A stretch of 37,213 bases of DNA from an uncultured Clostridia bacterium (GTDB lineage Bacteria; Bacillota; Clostridia; TANB77; CAG-508): positions 1 to 37,213 of the forward strand of contig CANQZU010000005.1 in the NCBI GenBank assembly GCA_947628415.1, read 5' to 3'. The notes beneath the pieces were generated by a model. The model was not told the origin of the DNA and did not search any database. It saw only the letters and a list, made by a program, of their open reading frames with translations. A program made the position numbers and the translations under genes. Positions 26,049-34,073 of this stretch are shown piece after piece; positions within the stretch are counted from its first letter, which is position 1, and every line of letters starts with the position of its first letter.

Positions 26049-26876
26049 TTACTTTCTTCTCTTAACAATAAATTTATTAGATTGTTTCTTTTTATTTCTT
26101 GTTTTATATCCAAGTGCTGGTTTACCCCAAGGTGTCATTGGTCCTGCGTGTCCAACAGGTGCTCTACCTTCACCACCACCATGTGGGTGATCTACTGGGT
26201 TCATAACAGATCCTCTTACAGTTGGTCTAATTCCCATATGTCTTTTTCTACCAGCTTTACCAATTTTAACATTTTCATGATCGCTATTTCCGATTACTCC
26301 AATAGTAGCTCTACAAGTTGCTAAAATTAATCTCATTTCTCCAGATGGAAGTCTTACATGAGCATATTTTCCTTCTTTTGCCATTAATTGAGCACTTTGC
26401 CCAGCAGCTTTTACTAATTTTCCACCTTGTTTTGGATTTAATTCAATATTATGAATTAGAGTACCAACTGGTATACTACTAATTGGCATACTATTTCCTG
26501 GTTTGATATCAACTGCTTCTCCAGAAATTACGGTATCTCCTACTTTTAATCCTTGTGGAGCTAAAATATATGCTTTATTTTCATCTTCATATTGAATTAA
26601 TGCGATATTAGCACTACGATTAGGATCATATTCAATTCCTATTACTTGTGCTGTCATATCATCTTTTCTTCTTTTAAAATCAATTATTCTATATTTTTGT
26701 CTATTTCCACCACCTTGATGTCTTACTGTAACTCTACCATATGAATTTCTTCCTGCATTTTTCTTTTTCTTTGCTAATAAAGATTTTTCAGGAGTTTTTT
26801 TAGTAATTTCTTCATAATCTGAAACTGTCATATTTCTTCTAGATGGTGTGTATGGTTTAAAATGTTTCATTCCCAT
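26049..26876 (-). CDS. rplB: 50S ribosomal protein L2 (uL2)
   Basis: 275 residues from the ATG at 26874-26876 ([20 protein letters not shown]), with GGAG 11 bases upstream. The frame is open to an upstream ATG at 26987, but that stretch overlaps the preceding gene in another frame and is not L2-like. Domains: OB-fold, SH3-like, and the C-terminal [19 protein letters not shown] with the conserved peptidyl-transferase histidine. Confidence 0.98.
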   Translation of the reverse strand: MGMKHFKPYTPSRRNMTVSDYEEITKKTPEKSLLAKKKKNAGRNSYGRVTVRHQGGGNRQKYRIIDFKRRKDDMTAQVIGIEYDPNRSANIALIQYEDENKAYILAPQGLKVGDTVISGEAVDIKPGNSMPISSIPVGTLIHNIELNPKQGGKLVKAAGQSAQLMAKEGKYAHVRLPSGEMRLILATCRATIGVIGNSDHENVKIGKAGRKRHMGIRPTVRGSVMNPVDHPHGGGEGRAPVGHAGPMTPWGKPALGYKTRNKKKQSNKFIVKRRK

Positions 26877-26903
26877 TTTTCTATATTCTCCTTTATTTTT
26901 ATT

Positions 26904-26926
26904 TACGGATTTTTTCCTGTTCCGTA
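26904..26926 (-). repeat. Hairpin between the inserted gene and rplB
   Basis: TACGGA (26904-26909) pairs with TCCGTA (26921-26926), followed on the transcript by AATAAAAATAAAGGAG. No T-run, so not a terminator. It lies 15 bases before the rplB binding site. Confidence 0.4.
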
Positions 26927-26938
26927 TACAGATATTCT

Positions 26939-27244
26939 TTATTCTCCGGGTTCTTTCCCGATAGGTGATTTTTGTTCTAATTTCCATTTAAAATCGCTAA
27001 CTACCTTGCAAATATTTTCTGCTTCTTGATCATTAAGTAGACTAAAATTGGTTCCATACTTTTTTTCACATAAATTAATTAATTCTCTTGCCATTTTTAC
27101 TTCTTCTGGTGGATTTTCCATTTTATATTTTTCCAACATAACTTTTAGTTCTCTATATCTTTCTGGCAATAATTTTCTAACCAATTTTATTCTTTCTTGT
27201 TCTTCTATACCTAATCGTTTACAGAATTCTTCCCTATCTTCCAT
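26939..27244 (-). CDS. Unrecognised 101-residue protein encoded between rplW and rplB
   Basis: A helical, highly charged protein ([20 protein letters not shown]..., ending SPIGKEPGE) with three cysteines (8, 59 and 79) and no signal peptide or membrane span. I do not recognise a family. A GAAGGAA site lies six bases before the ATG, the codon choice matches its neighbours, and the frame ends just before rplB, so it is very likely translated. In most bacteria rplW is followed directly by rplB. It is flanked by small hairpins at 27271-27287 and 26904-26926. Its position suggests a role linked to ribosome assembly or an insertion that has been tolerated; neither is shown. Confidence 0.75.
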   Translation of the reverse strand: MEDREEFCKRLGIEEQERIKLVRKLLPERYRELKVMLEKYKMENPPEEVKMARELINLCEKKYGTNFSLLNDQEAENICKVVSDFKWKLEQKSPIGKEPGE

Positions 27245-27270
27245 ATTATTCCTTCTTTTTTTAGAATTAC

Positions 27271-27287
27271 ATTATTTTCTAAATAAT
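27271..27287 (-). repeat. Hairpin between rplW and the inserted gene
   Basis: ATTATTT (27271-27277) and AAATAAT (27281-27287) around a three-base loop, in the 74-base gap after rplW. Weak, with no G-C pairs. Confidence 0.35.
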
Positions 27288-27318
27288 ATAGTAGATTTTT
27301 AAATTTCACAGGTATCTA

Positions 27319-27666
27319 TTAAGCTCCCATGAATTCATCAATTGAATCTTTATATTTTTTAGAAACTTTTGTCTCTTTTCCACCTTTTGCTAAATAAGTA
27401 ACATCTTCAGGATTGGTGTCAATTGTAACAATTGCTTTCTTCCAATCTGATGTTTTACCTAAATGATATCCCACTCTTTTCTTTTTTCCACTTACATTCA
27501 TGGTATTTACTTTTAATACTTTTACTTCAAAAAGTTTTTCCACTGCTTTTGCAATTTCGACTTTTGTTGCATTTTTATTTACTTTAAAAGTATATTTACC
27601 TGTTTGTAATTCATCGTTACTTTTTTCAGTAACAACTGGTGCTATAATAATTTCTTCTGGTTTCAT
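27319..27666 (-). CDS. rplW: 50S ribosomal protein L23 (uL23)
   Basis: 115 residues: IIIAPVVTEKSNDELQTGKY, TFKVNKNATKVEIAKAVEKL and FEVKVLKVNTMNVSGKKKR. Docking site of trigger factor and SRP at the exit tunnel. About 15 residues longer than the Bacillus protein at the C-terminus. The ATG overlaps the rplD stop (TAATG). Confidence 0.97.
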   Translation of the reverse strand: MKPEEIIIAPVVTEKSNDELQTGKYTFKVNKNATKVEIAKAVEKLFEVKVLKVNTMNVSGKKKRVGYHLGKTSDWKKAIVTIDTNPEDVTYLAKGGKETKVSKKYKDSIDEFMGA

Positions 27667-28292
27667 TATTTTGCGTACACCTCCTCTAATTTTTTAACTG
27701 TGTCTACTGGTAAAATTAGATTCGTGTATTTTAACAAATCAAATACATTAATGTTATTTGCTAAAATTGTTTTTACTCCTTCTATGTTTCTAGAAGACAT
27801 TAAAACATTTATATTTTTTTCTGGAAGAACAATCAATGTTTTTCCTTCAATTTTTAAATCTTTTAAGGCTTTTACCATTATATTTGTCTTAATTTCTTTT
27901 AATTCTAATTTATCTACTACTGTTAATTGTTTTTCTAATACTTTTGAACTTAAGATTGATTTAATAGCTAATCTTCTTTCTTTTTTATTAACTGTGTATC
28001 TATAAGAACGTGGTTTTGGTCCTAAAGCAATTCCACCTTTAATCCATTGTGGGCTTCTTGTTGACCCTTGTCTTGCTCTACCTGTTCCTTTTTGTCTCCA
28101 TGGTTTTTTACCACCGCCAGAAACTTCTGCTCTTGTTTTTGTACTTTGTGTACCTTGTCTTTGATTAGCTAAATAATTAACAAGTACACTATGTACTATG
28201 TTTTCGTTTGGTTCAATTCCAAATACATTTTCAGCTAATTCTATATCGCTTACTTTTTTCCCTTTTAAATCATATACGTCTACTTTTGGCAT
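27666..28292 (-). CDS. rplD: 50S ribosomal protein L4 (uL4)
   Basis: 208 residues: KVDVYDLKGKKVSDIELAEN, loop GGGKKPWRQKGTGRARQGS and PKPRSYRYTVNKKERRLAI. In E. coli L4 represses the S10 operon through its leader. GAAGGAGG precedes the ATG; ends within the rplW start. Confidence 0.98.
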   Translation of the reverse strand: MPKVDVYDLKGKKVSDIELAENVFGIEPNENIVHSVLVNYLANQRQGTQSTKTRAEVSGGGKKPWRQKGTGRARQGSTRSPQWIKGGIALGPKPRSYRYTVNKKERRLAIKSILSSKVLEKQLTVVDKLELKEIKTNIMVKALKDLKIEGKTLIVLPEKNINVLMSSRNIEGVKTILANNINVFDLLKYTNLILPVDTVKKLEEVYAK

Positions 28293-28312
28293 TTTGTTAT
28301 TCCTCCTTCCTT

Positions 28313-28948
28313 CTATTTAGTAGCCTTTACAGCTGATTTTACTTTTAGAATAGTTCCCTTTGCACCAGGAACACTTCCTTTTACTAATATTACATTTTTG
28401 TCCATGTCAACTCTAACAACATCTAAATTCTGTATTGTAACAGTAACTCTTCCCATATGACCTGGTAGTTTTTTACCTTTAAATACTCTACCTGGTGTTG
28501 ATGTAGATCCCATAGAACCTGGTCTTCTATGATACATAGAACCATGTCCCATTGGTCCTCTATGTTGTCCATGACGTTTAATAACACCTTGGAATCCTTT
28601 TCCTTTTGAAGTTCCTTGTACATCTACTTTTTCTCCAGCTACAAAAATATCTGCTTTTACTTCATCTCCAACTTTATACCCTTCAATAGAATCTAATCTA
28701 AATTCTCTTAAATGTTTTTTGTTGGCTATTTTGGCTTTAGCAAAATGTCCTGCTTCTGGTTTATTGATATGTTTATCTTTTACATCTCCATATCCTAATT
28801 GGATAGCATCATAACCATCTGTTTCTACTGTTTTTACTTGTGCTACAATATTTCCTTGTGTTTCAATAACAGTTACTGGAATGACATTTCCTTTTTCATC
28901 AAATATTTGTGTCATACCGATTTTTTTTCCAATAATTCCTTTTTTCAT
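28313..28948 (-). CDS. rplC: 50S ribosomal protein L3 (uL3)
   Basis: 211 residues: [20 protein letters not shown], then [40 protein letters not shown] and [20 protein letters not shown]. Early assembly protein. AGGAGG precedes the ATG, and a hairpin lies just before that site. Confidence 0.98.
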   Translation of the reverse strand: MKKGIIGKKIGMTQIFDEKGNVIPVTVIETQGNIVAQVKTVETDGYDAIQLGYGDVKDKHINKPEAGHFAKAKIANKKHLREFRLDSIEGYKVGDEVKADIFVAGEKVDVQGTSKGKGFQGVIKRHGQHRGPMGHGSMYHRRPGSMGSTSTPGRVFKGKKLPGHMGRVTVTIQNLDVVRVDMDKNVILVKGSVPGAKGTILKVKSAVKATK

Positions 28949-28973
28949 TGTCTTTTTTTCCTCCTAACTATTG

Positions 28974-28991
28974 GCTGACATTTTTGTCAGC
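28974..28991 (-). repeat. Perfect hairpin between rpsJ and rplC
   Basis: GCTGACA and TGTCAGC (7 bp) around a four-base loop (AAAA on the transcript), eight bases before the AGGAGG of rplC. No T-run follows, so it is not a terminator; an effect on rplC translation or mRNA processing is possible. Confidence 0.5.
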
Positions 28992-29049
28992 TTGGTTTTG
29001 ATGAAACTGATTAAACAGCATCATATTTACAATTTAATTTTTTTCTTCA

Positions 29050-29373
29050 TTATAATTTAATTTCTATATCAACACCAGCTGGTAATTCTAATTTCATTAG
29101 ACTATCTACTGTTTTTTGTGTTGGATAAAGAATATCGATAACTCTTTTATGAGTTCTCATTTCAAATTGTTCTCTTGAATCTTTGTCTTTATGTGGAGAA
29201 CGCAAAATTGTTACGATTTCTTTTTGTGTTGGTAATGGAATAGGACCTGAAACTTTTGCTCCTGTTTTTTTAGCAGTATCTACTATTTTTTCAGCAGACT
29301 GATCTAAAACTACATGGTCATAAGCTTTTAATCTTATTCTAATTTTTTCACTTGTTGCTACCGTATTTGCCAT
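29050..29373 (-). CDS. rpsJ: 30S ribosomal protein S10 (uS10)
   Basis: 107 residues from the ATG at 29371-29373 ([20 protein letters not shown]), which has GGAGGG at nine bases; the frame is open upstream through the leader but is not S10-like. [20 protein letters not shown] and [20 protein letters not shown] are canonical. Also a transcription antitermination partner (NusE) of NusB. First gene of the S10 operon. Confidence 0.98.
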   Translation of the reverse strand: MANTVATSEKIRIRLKAYDHVVLDQSAEKIVDTAKKTGAKVSGPIPLPTQKEIVTILRSPHKDKDSREQFEMRTHKRVIDILYPTQKTVDSLMKLELPAGVDIEIKL

Positions 29374-29644
29374 TGTAATTTTCCCTCCTTCTTTTTTTGT
29401 TTTTATTTTCGGCTTTTGCCGGGGATAGCTTAGTTTGCTATCAAAATTACCTTGGCAAGTTAAAACGTACTCTGGTGTTTTCAAGAACACTTATATAAAA
29501 ACCCAAAACGTGCATGATAATTTTGGGATAAGTACATTTCTTACCGCCTGGTCTTTGCCATAACATACTCCGCCAAAGTTCCCTCCATTCCACATGTCCG
29601 TAGGAATGTAGCCACATTTGGCTTCAACGCTTATAAATTCATGC
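29374..29644 (-). promoter_or_regulatory. rpsJ (S10 operon) leader RNA
   Basis: About 270 bases from the predicted start to the rpsJ ATG, not a gene. Stems in transcript order: 29610-29623 (AGCCA/TGGCT), 29586-29608 (CATTCC/GGAATG), 29553-29578 (CTTTG/CAAAG), 29526-29545 (GGTAAG/CTTATCC with one bulge), then the intrinsic terminator at 29497-29527, then 29475-29490 (GTGTT/AACAC), 29424-29442 (GATAGC/GCTATC) and 29410-29421 (CGGC/GCCG). The 29526-29545 stem shares bases with the terminator stem, so the two are mutually exclusive, the layout of an attenuator. Confidence 0.7.
29497..29527 (-). terminator. Intrinsic terminator inside the rpsJ leader (attenuator)
   Basis: On the transcript CCCAAAA (29521-29527) pairs with TTTTGGG (29502-29508) and is followed at once by five Ts (29497-29501). 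It lies about 120-145 bases after the promoter and about 125 before rpsJ, so it would stop transcription of the whole S10 operon unless an alternative fold forms. Confidence 0.75.
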
Positions 29645-29650
29645 TTTATA

Positions 29651-29679
29651 ATTATACAACGCTTATTTCCGTATGTCAA
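29651..29679 (-). promoter_or_regulatory. Consensus sigma-A promoter of the S10 operon
   Basis: Perfect TTGACA (29674-29679), 17 bases, perfect TATAAT (29651-29656) on the minus strand. Expected transcript start near 29644. The best promoter in the window together with that of infA. Confidence 0.9.
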
Positions 29680-29726
29680 CACTTTTTTACAAATTTGTAA
29701 TATTTTTACTATTTTATAAATACTTT

Positions 29727-29757
29727 AAAAAAACGACCTTTAAAAGATCATTTTTTT
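29727..29757 (-). terminator. Intrinsic terminator of ldh
   Basis: Arms 29727-29741 and 29743-29757 pair over their whole length on the minus-strand RNA if two G-U pairs are allowed, ending in seven Ts. It overlaps the ldh stop codon and separates ldh from the S10 promoter. The stretch from here to rpsJ (382 bases) holds only this, the promoter and the leader. Confidence 0.85.
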
Positions 29758-30712
29758 ATTCTTCTTCAATTATTTTTTCAATCGATTCTTTTCTCATTTC
29801 TTTAATTAATTTACAGCTTTTATTTAGTTTTTCTTGTTCTTCTTGATTCAAATCTAATTCTATCAATTCTCTTACTCCGTTTTCATTAATGATAGCTGGT
29901 ACTCCAATATATATATCATTTTGTCCATATTTGTTTTTTAAATAAGTAGAAACGGTTAAAATAGAATTTTCATCATCTAAGATAGCTCTTACTAATCTGT
30001 TTAATGCCATTCCAATTCCATAATAAGTAGCTTTTTTCTTTTCAATAATTTCATAAGCAGCATTCACCACTCCTTCATGAATTTTTTTTAAATCTTCCAT
30101 TGGATGTCCATTATCTTTCATTATATCTTTTACTTTTTTACATCCAATATAAGCATGATTCCACGGAACAAAAGAAGAATCTCCATGTTCTCCCATAATA
30201 TAAGCATGAACGTTTTTACTAGATACTTTAAAAAAATCTGCCATTAAATAACGAAGCCTTGCTGTATCTAAAACAGTTCCCGAACCAATAACTTGATTGT
30301 TTGGCAATTTTGAAGTTTTCCACACTATATATGTCATTAAATCAACTGGATTACTTGCTACTATCACAATTCCATTAAATCCACTTTCCATAATAGAAAC
30401 TGTAATTTGCTTCATAATCTTTGCATTTACTTGCGCTAATTCTAATCTCGTTTGTCCTGGCTTTTGAGCAATACCTGCAGTTATCACTACTATTTGGGCA
30501 TCTTTACAATCACTATAATTACCAGCTTTAATTACCATCTTTTGAGGTGCATATGGCAATCCATGAGATAAATCCATTTCTTCTCCTTTGGTTTTTTCTT
30601 TATCAATATCAATTAAGATTAGTTCTTCAATTCCTCCTCTATTTAACATAGAATATGCCATACTCATTCCTACAAAACCCGTTCCTACTAACACTACTTT
30701 TCCTTTTTTCAT
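29756..30712 (-). CDS. ldh: L-lactate dehydrogenase
   Basis: 318 residues, normal length. NAD-binding GTGFVG (residues 10-15), DxD at the end of strand two (LIDID), Gln83 and Arg89 in GIAQKPGQTRLEL (Gln, not the Arg of malate dehydrogenase), Arg152 in VLDTARL and catalytic His176 in MGEHGDSS. Reduces pyruvate to L-lactate to regenerate NAD+ in fermentation. Own promoter and terminator, divergent from the DUF4364 gene. No obvious Rex operator (TTGTGA half sites) is visible. Confidence 0.95.
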   Translation of the reverse strand: MKKGKVVLVGTGFVGMSMAYSMLNRGGIEELILIDIDKEKTKGEEMDLSHGLPYAPQKMVIKAGNYSDCKDAQIVVITAGIAQKPGQTRLELAQVNAKIMKQITVSIMESGFNGIVIVASNPVDLMTYIVWKTSKLPNNQVIGSGTVLDTARLRYLMADFFKVSSKNVHAYIMGEHGDSSFVPWNHAYIGCKKVKDIMKDNGHPMEDLKKIHEGVVNAAYEIIEKKKATYYGIGMALNRLVRAILDDENSILTVSTYLKNKYGQNDIYIGVPAIINENGVRELIELDLNQEEQEKLNKSCKLIKEMRKESIEKIIEEE

Positions 30713-30744
30713 TTTTTCTCTCCTCTCTTTATTAGTTGCATAAT

Positions 30745-30773
30745 ATTATAGCATTTATTTTTACTCTTTCCAA
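30745..30773 (-). promoter_or_regulatory. Sigma-A promoter of ldh
   Basis: TTGGAA (30768-30773), 17 bases, TATAAT (30745-30750) on the minus strand; a GAGAGGAGAG site precedes the ldh ATG. Confidence 0.75.
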
Positions 30774-30782
30774 GTATATTAT

Positions 30783-30811
30783 TTTACTTTTTCCATAAAT
30801 TATGATATAAT
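30783..30811 (+). promoter_or_regulatory. Sigma-A promoter of the DUF4364 gene
   Basis: TTTACT (30783-30788), 17 bases, TATAAT (30806-30811) preceded by TGA (extended -10). Divergent from the ldh promoter, with about ten bases between the two -35 elements. Confidence 0.75.
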
Positions 30812-30844
30812 CACAAAAAAAATCAAAGTAAGGAGTGCTTAAAC

Positions 30845-31387
30845 ATGAATTCAAATTCAGATAATACTACTACTTTAGCTGAAAGCAAGGTGTTAATCTT
30901 ATATCTATTAAATCTTATAGATGCAGAATTTAAACAAGATGACCTTTTTCAAATTATTACTTCTATTAATAATATGAACTATTTTTACTTTAAACAAGTA
31001 TTAACTGATTTAATCGATTCTAAACTAGTAGGTACTTATACAAAAGAAGAAAATCCAGTAATTCGAATTACATCTGAAGGAAAAAATGCATATATTCTTA
31101 CAAAAGATGTCTTACCTGGAATTTTAAAATTAAAAGCTGATGCTATTTTTGCAAAAGAATTTTCTACAATAGAAGAAAAATCTTCCATTATTACAGAATT
31201 TATACCTAAAAATGAAAATGAATATACTGTAAAATGTAAAATTGTAGAAAATAATGAAATTATATTTGAAGTTAAAACATTTGCTGGTTCTAGAGAAATG
31301 GCAAAACATATTGTAGATAATTGGAAGCAAAATGCTACTAATATTTATCCTCAAATTTTAAATTTATTATTACAGAATAATACATAA
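30845..31387 (+). CDS. DUF4364-family protein, probable winged-helix regulator
   Basis: 180 residues, the only plus-strand gene. The N-terminal half (ESKVLILYLLNLIDAEFKQD then YFYFKQVLTDLIDSKLV and PVIRITSEGKNAYIL) fits a winged-helix PadR/MarR-like fold; the C-terminal half is a small alpha/beta domain. This matches the DUF4364 family of Clostridia; its role is not established. AAGGAG precedes the ATG. Its position divergent from ldh with adjacent promoters makes control of ldh or of itself possible, but nothing shows it. Confidence 0.85.
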   Translation: MNSNSDNTTTLAESKVLILYLLNLIDAEFKQDDLFQIITSINNMNYFYFKQVLTDLIDSKLVGTYTKEENPVIRITSEGKNAYILTKDVLPGILKLKADAIFAKEFSTIEEKSSIITEFIPKNENEYTVKCKIVENNEIIFEVKTFAGSREMAKHIVDNWKQNATNIYPQILNLLLQNNT

Positions 31388-31412
31388 AAGGAAGGCTTAA
31401 AGCCTTCCTTTT
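31386..31412. terminator. Bidirectional terminator between convergent genes
   Basis: Perfect 13-bp stem AAAAGGAAGGCTT (31386-31398) and AAGCCTTCCTTTT (31400-31412), overlapping both stop codons, of the DUF4364 gene and of the metallopeptidase. Confidence 0.9.
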
Positions 31413-32100
31413 AAAATAGTAAACATAGTATAATAAAAATTAATACCTTTATCATAATTTCTCTAAAAAAGTGATAATTAATACATGCTATGCCAATTTG
31501 ATTAATTTTATCAAAACCTTCTACTAATTTTTGAATTTCTTCTTTTGAAGATATTCTTTTTTCTTCCATATATTCTTTTGCTAGAAATCTAGCTTTTATC
31601 ATTGCATCATTTTCTAAATAAACTCTAACACAATAGTAAATTATACTAAAAATAAATAATATTACTAAAAACAACATTTTATATGGTAATACTTTTAAAA
31701 CCAGTAAAGCACATATGATTATAAAATATATCAAGTAAAAATTTGAAAATATAAAATTAAATAACAAAAGTTTTCTACTCTGAATTGAATGCAAACATTC
31801 ATGGGCAATTGTCTGTATCCTAGTATAACTTTTTTGTATATCCCCAATTAGAATTTTATCTGTTACAGCTATATATAGGCTCGCCTCAGCTCCTGAATTT
31901 TCCTCTATTTTAACTTTTTCATTATTCAATTTTTTCAGATATTCTTGACATATTTGCTTGTTACTTGGATAAGCTTTTGCCAATTCATCTAATTCTTTGT
32001 CTTCTCCAATATGTTCCAATTCTTTTTGATGATAGTCAAAAACATATTCTAAAATTAATAAAGCAATTAATAAAATAGTTCCTATTATAATAAATTCCAC
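31411..32100 (-). CDS. Membrane-anchored HExxH zinc metallopeptidase
   Basis: 229 residues. An N-terminal membrane span (about 2-19), a soluble part with AHECLHSIQS (HExxH at residues 100-104), two close spans (about 112-158), then YLENDAMIKARFLAKEY where Glu163 is a likely third zinc ligand, and a last span (about 208-228). The layout resembles the YugP-type neutral zinc metallopeptidases, though sequence similarity looks limited. Substrate unknown. Last gene of the operon that starts with the PdaA-like deacetylase. Confidence 0.75.
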   Translation of the reverse strand: MEFIIIGTILLIALLILEYVFDYHQKELEHIGEDKELDELAKAYPSNKQICQEYLKKLNNEKVKIEENSGAEASLYIAVTDKILIGDIQKSYTRIQTIAHECLHSIQSRKLLLFNFIFSNFYLIYFIIICALLVLKVLPYKMLFLVILFIFSIIYYCVRVYLENDAMIKARFLAKEYMEEKRISSKEEIQKLVEGFDKINQIGIACINYHFFREIMIKVLIFIILCLLF

Positions 32101-32119
32101 TTTTTACTCCTCAATAAAA

Positions 32120-32455
32120 TTATTGTATAACGTCTCGAATTGCTTCCCCAATAATTTTATTAACATCTGCTATCATAATGTTAAATTTTGTCTCTGCTTC
32201 GAAATATTTTTTAGCATCTTCTATTTTAATTAATTCAGTATATAAATCTTGTACTTCTTTATATTTGGCTTCATCTTGTTTTCCTGTTTGCATTGCTATC
32301 ATTTGAGTTTCATATCTTGCTTGTTCAAATTTAGACATTTTATCTTTTAATGATGTATTTAAATTTAAAGCTTGTTTTGCTAACTTATAATTAGTATATT
32401 CTTCTGATTGTTTAATTTCTTGAGCTAATCTATTAGCTGTATCATAAACGTTCAT
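32120..32455 (-). CDS. YlbF/YmcA (RicF/RicA) family protein
   Basis: 111 residues, a helical protein: MNVYDTANRLAQEIKQSEEY, KQALNLNTSLKDKMSKFEQA and EVQDLYTELIKIEDAKKYFE match the DUF964 family. Bacillus YlbF and YmcA act with YaaT in sporulation, competence and RNA processing through RNase Y. Which family member this is cannot be told; the conserved Cys pattern of the Fe-S-binding Ric complex is absent. Starts 15 bases after the DUF3048 gene. Confidence 0.85.
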   Translation of the reverse strand: MNVYDTANRLAQEIKQSEEYTNYKLAKQALNLNTSLKDKMSKFEQARYETQMIAMQTGKQDEAKYKEVQDLYTELIKIEDAKKYFEAETKFNIMIADVNKIIGEAIRDVIQ

Positions 32456-32470
32456 GTTTTTTTCCTTCCC

Positions 32471-33580
32471 TTATGAATTTGTATTTGTTTGATTTGTTTG
32501 GGTTGTCTCTACTTCTGGTGTTGGTGCTTCTATAATAACTTTGGAAGCAATTGGACAAATATTAACAAAAGTATTTCCATCATTTACTTTAATCTCGTTT
32601 CCTTCTAAATCTTGATATTTTGTCTTTGAATCACGTGCTTCTTTAATACATTTAATTTTTATTGCTTTTCCATTTGTAATATAATATCCATCAAAAGTTC
32701 CTATATTTTTCAAGCCTTGTCTTCCTTTATTCTCTTTATCTGTTAGTGTATAATTATCACAAAAAGTAATGATAATATTTTTAGCAGTTACCATTTCTTT
32801 TGTATCCCAGTCAATTTGTTTTTGATTTCTAGCATATCTTTCATAAACTTTCTTTTCTTCATTATATTTATACTTAACAGTTTGAAGTTGAGAATGTGGA
32901 ATTGTTACACTAATTGCTCCTTGTGCTCCTTCTAATTCTACTTCATCTGTTACATACTTTAATACACTTTCTTTATTTGAAGTAGTTCTGAATTTTTTCT
33001 TGGCAGCAGATTCTAACAATTTAGCTGTACTAGTTACTGCATTGTGTGGAGCTGCCTTATCTTTTACTCTCCAGAAAGTGCTACCATCTTCTACAATTCC
33101 ATCAATTTCATTAATACTATACTTTTTAATATCACTAGCCGCTTGTGGACTTTCTCCAAAATGCACATAAATAGCATCATTTTCCATTGCATAATCAATA
33201 AAATAATGTCTTGCACTTCTTACTGGCCCTATTTTTTCAAGATCTACTCCTTTGAATAATGCCATTAATCTAGTTTCTCCGCCTTCTACAATAATTTCAT
33301 ATACCATATAGGCTTTCTGCAACCCTGCTTGTGGCCATGCTCCTTTATGATTATCAATCATGACCGCTATTGGTCTATCCTCTCCTTGAAAAATCTGCAC
33401 TTTTTTTTCTTCTACTTTTTTAGTTACTTCTGCATTTTCTTCTGTAGCAGAAGTCTCTTGATTTTTTTTGTCTGTTACAATTTTATATCCAAGTACTACT
33501 CCTGCTGCTATAATTAAAACAACTAAAACCATTATTAAGCTTTTAGTTCCAGTTTTTCTTTTCTTTTTTCTTCTTTCCAT
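32471..33580 (-). CDS. DUF3048 protein (YerB-like), membrane anchored
   Basis: 369 residues: a basic N-terminus, a membrane span (about 15-33), a Glu/Lys-rich linker, then the two-part YerB domain: RPIAVMIDNHKGAWPQAGLQ, IVEGGETRLMALF, IGPVRSARHYFIDYA and FWRVKDKAAPHNAV. Bacillus YerB is a lipoprotein; here there is no lipobox Cys. Role not established, possibly at the cell surface. Within the operon, 20 bases after ybeY. Confidence 0.85.
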   Translation of the reverse strand: MERRKKKRKTGTKSLIMVLVVLIIAAGVVLGYKIVTDKKNQETSATEENAEVTKKVEEKKVQIFQGEDRPIAVMIDNHKGAWPQAGLQKAYMVYEIIVEGGETRLMALFKGVDLEKIGPVRSARHYFIDYAMENDAIYVHFGESPQAASDIKKYSINEIDGIVEDGSTFWRVKDKAAPHNAVTSTAKLLESAAKKKFRTTSNKESVLKYVTDEVELEGAQGAISVTIPHSQLQTVKYKYNEEKKVYERYARNQKQIDWDTKEMVTAKNIIITFCDNYTLTDKENKGRQGLKNIGTFDGYYITNGKAIKIKCIKEARDSKTKYQDLEGNEIKVNDGNTFVNICPIASKVIIEAPTPEVETTQTNQTNTNS

Positions 33581-33600
33581 ATTCTTATCATTCCCTTCTA

Positions 33601-34071
33601 TTATTGATACACTTTTAATGTTGACAATATCTCTTCTTCTTTTTTTCGCATTTCAATTTTATCTATTTCTTGGACATGGTCATATCCCATTAAATGGTAA
33701 AAGCCATGAACTAACATATAACTTAATTCTCTTTCAAAACTATGTCCATATTCTTCAGCTTGTTCTTTTACCTTATCAATTGATATAACAATATCTCCCA
33801 AAATATCTTCATAATCAAAGTTTTTTTGCTTGATTTTTTTATCTAGCTCGTCCCTCTCAAACATAGGAAAAGAAAGTACATCTGTTGCTCGGTCTACTTC
33901 CCTATATTTTTGATTTACTTTTTTTATATTTTCTGGATTAGTTAAGATTATTGTAATACATAATTTTGATTTCTCTAAATTTTCTACCTTAAAACATTGT
34001 GTCATTACCTTTTTTATTATCTCTTCATATTCTTTATTTTTTTCTATATCTTGATAGAGTATCTCATACAT
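33601..34071 (-). CDS. ybeY: Endoribonuclease YbeY (rRNA maturation factor)
   Basis: 156 residues. The metal site HGFYHLMGYDH supplies His122, His126 and His132; Phe-Tyr replaces the more common x-Leu before the second His. ATDVLSFPMFER is the other family signature. Needed for 16S rRNA 3' end maturation and 70S quality control. It starts two bases after the preceding gene. phoH and the pgpH-type phosphodiesterase gene that usually precede it are missing. Confidence 0.95.
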   Translation of the reverse strand: MYEILYQDIEKNKEYEEIIKKVMTQCFKVENLEKSKLCITIILTNPENIKKVNQKYREVDRATDVLSFPMFERDELDKKIKQKNFDYEDILGDIVISIDKVKEQAEEYGHSFERELSYMLVHGFYHLMGYDHVQEIDKIEMRKKEEEILSTLKVYQ

Positions 34072-34073
34072 AT

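Noticed and set aside
26007-26324. 105-codon plus-strand frame
   Set aside because: Antisense to rplB and rpsS; Ser/Phe-rich shadow of the conserved genes.
26877-26987. 37-codon N-terminal extension of L2
   Set aside because: Overlaps the preceding gene in another frame, is not L2-like, and the ATG at 26874-26876 has GGAG.
28423-28623. 66-codon frame on the minus strand within rplC
   Set aside because: Lies wholly inside rplC in another frame.
29491-29682. 63-codon frame in the rpsJ leader
   Set aside because: It begins within the -35/-10 region of the S10 promoter, has no binding site and overlies the hairpins and the attenuator.
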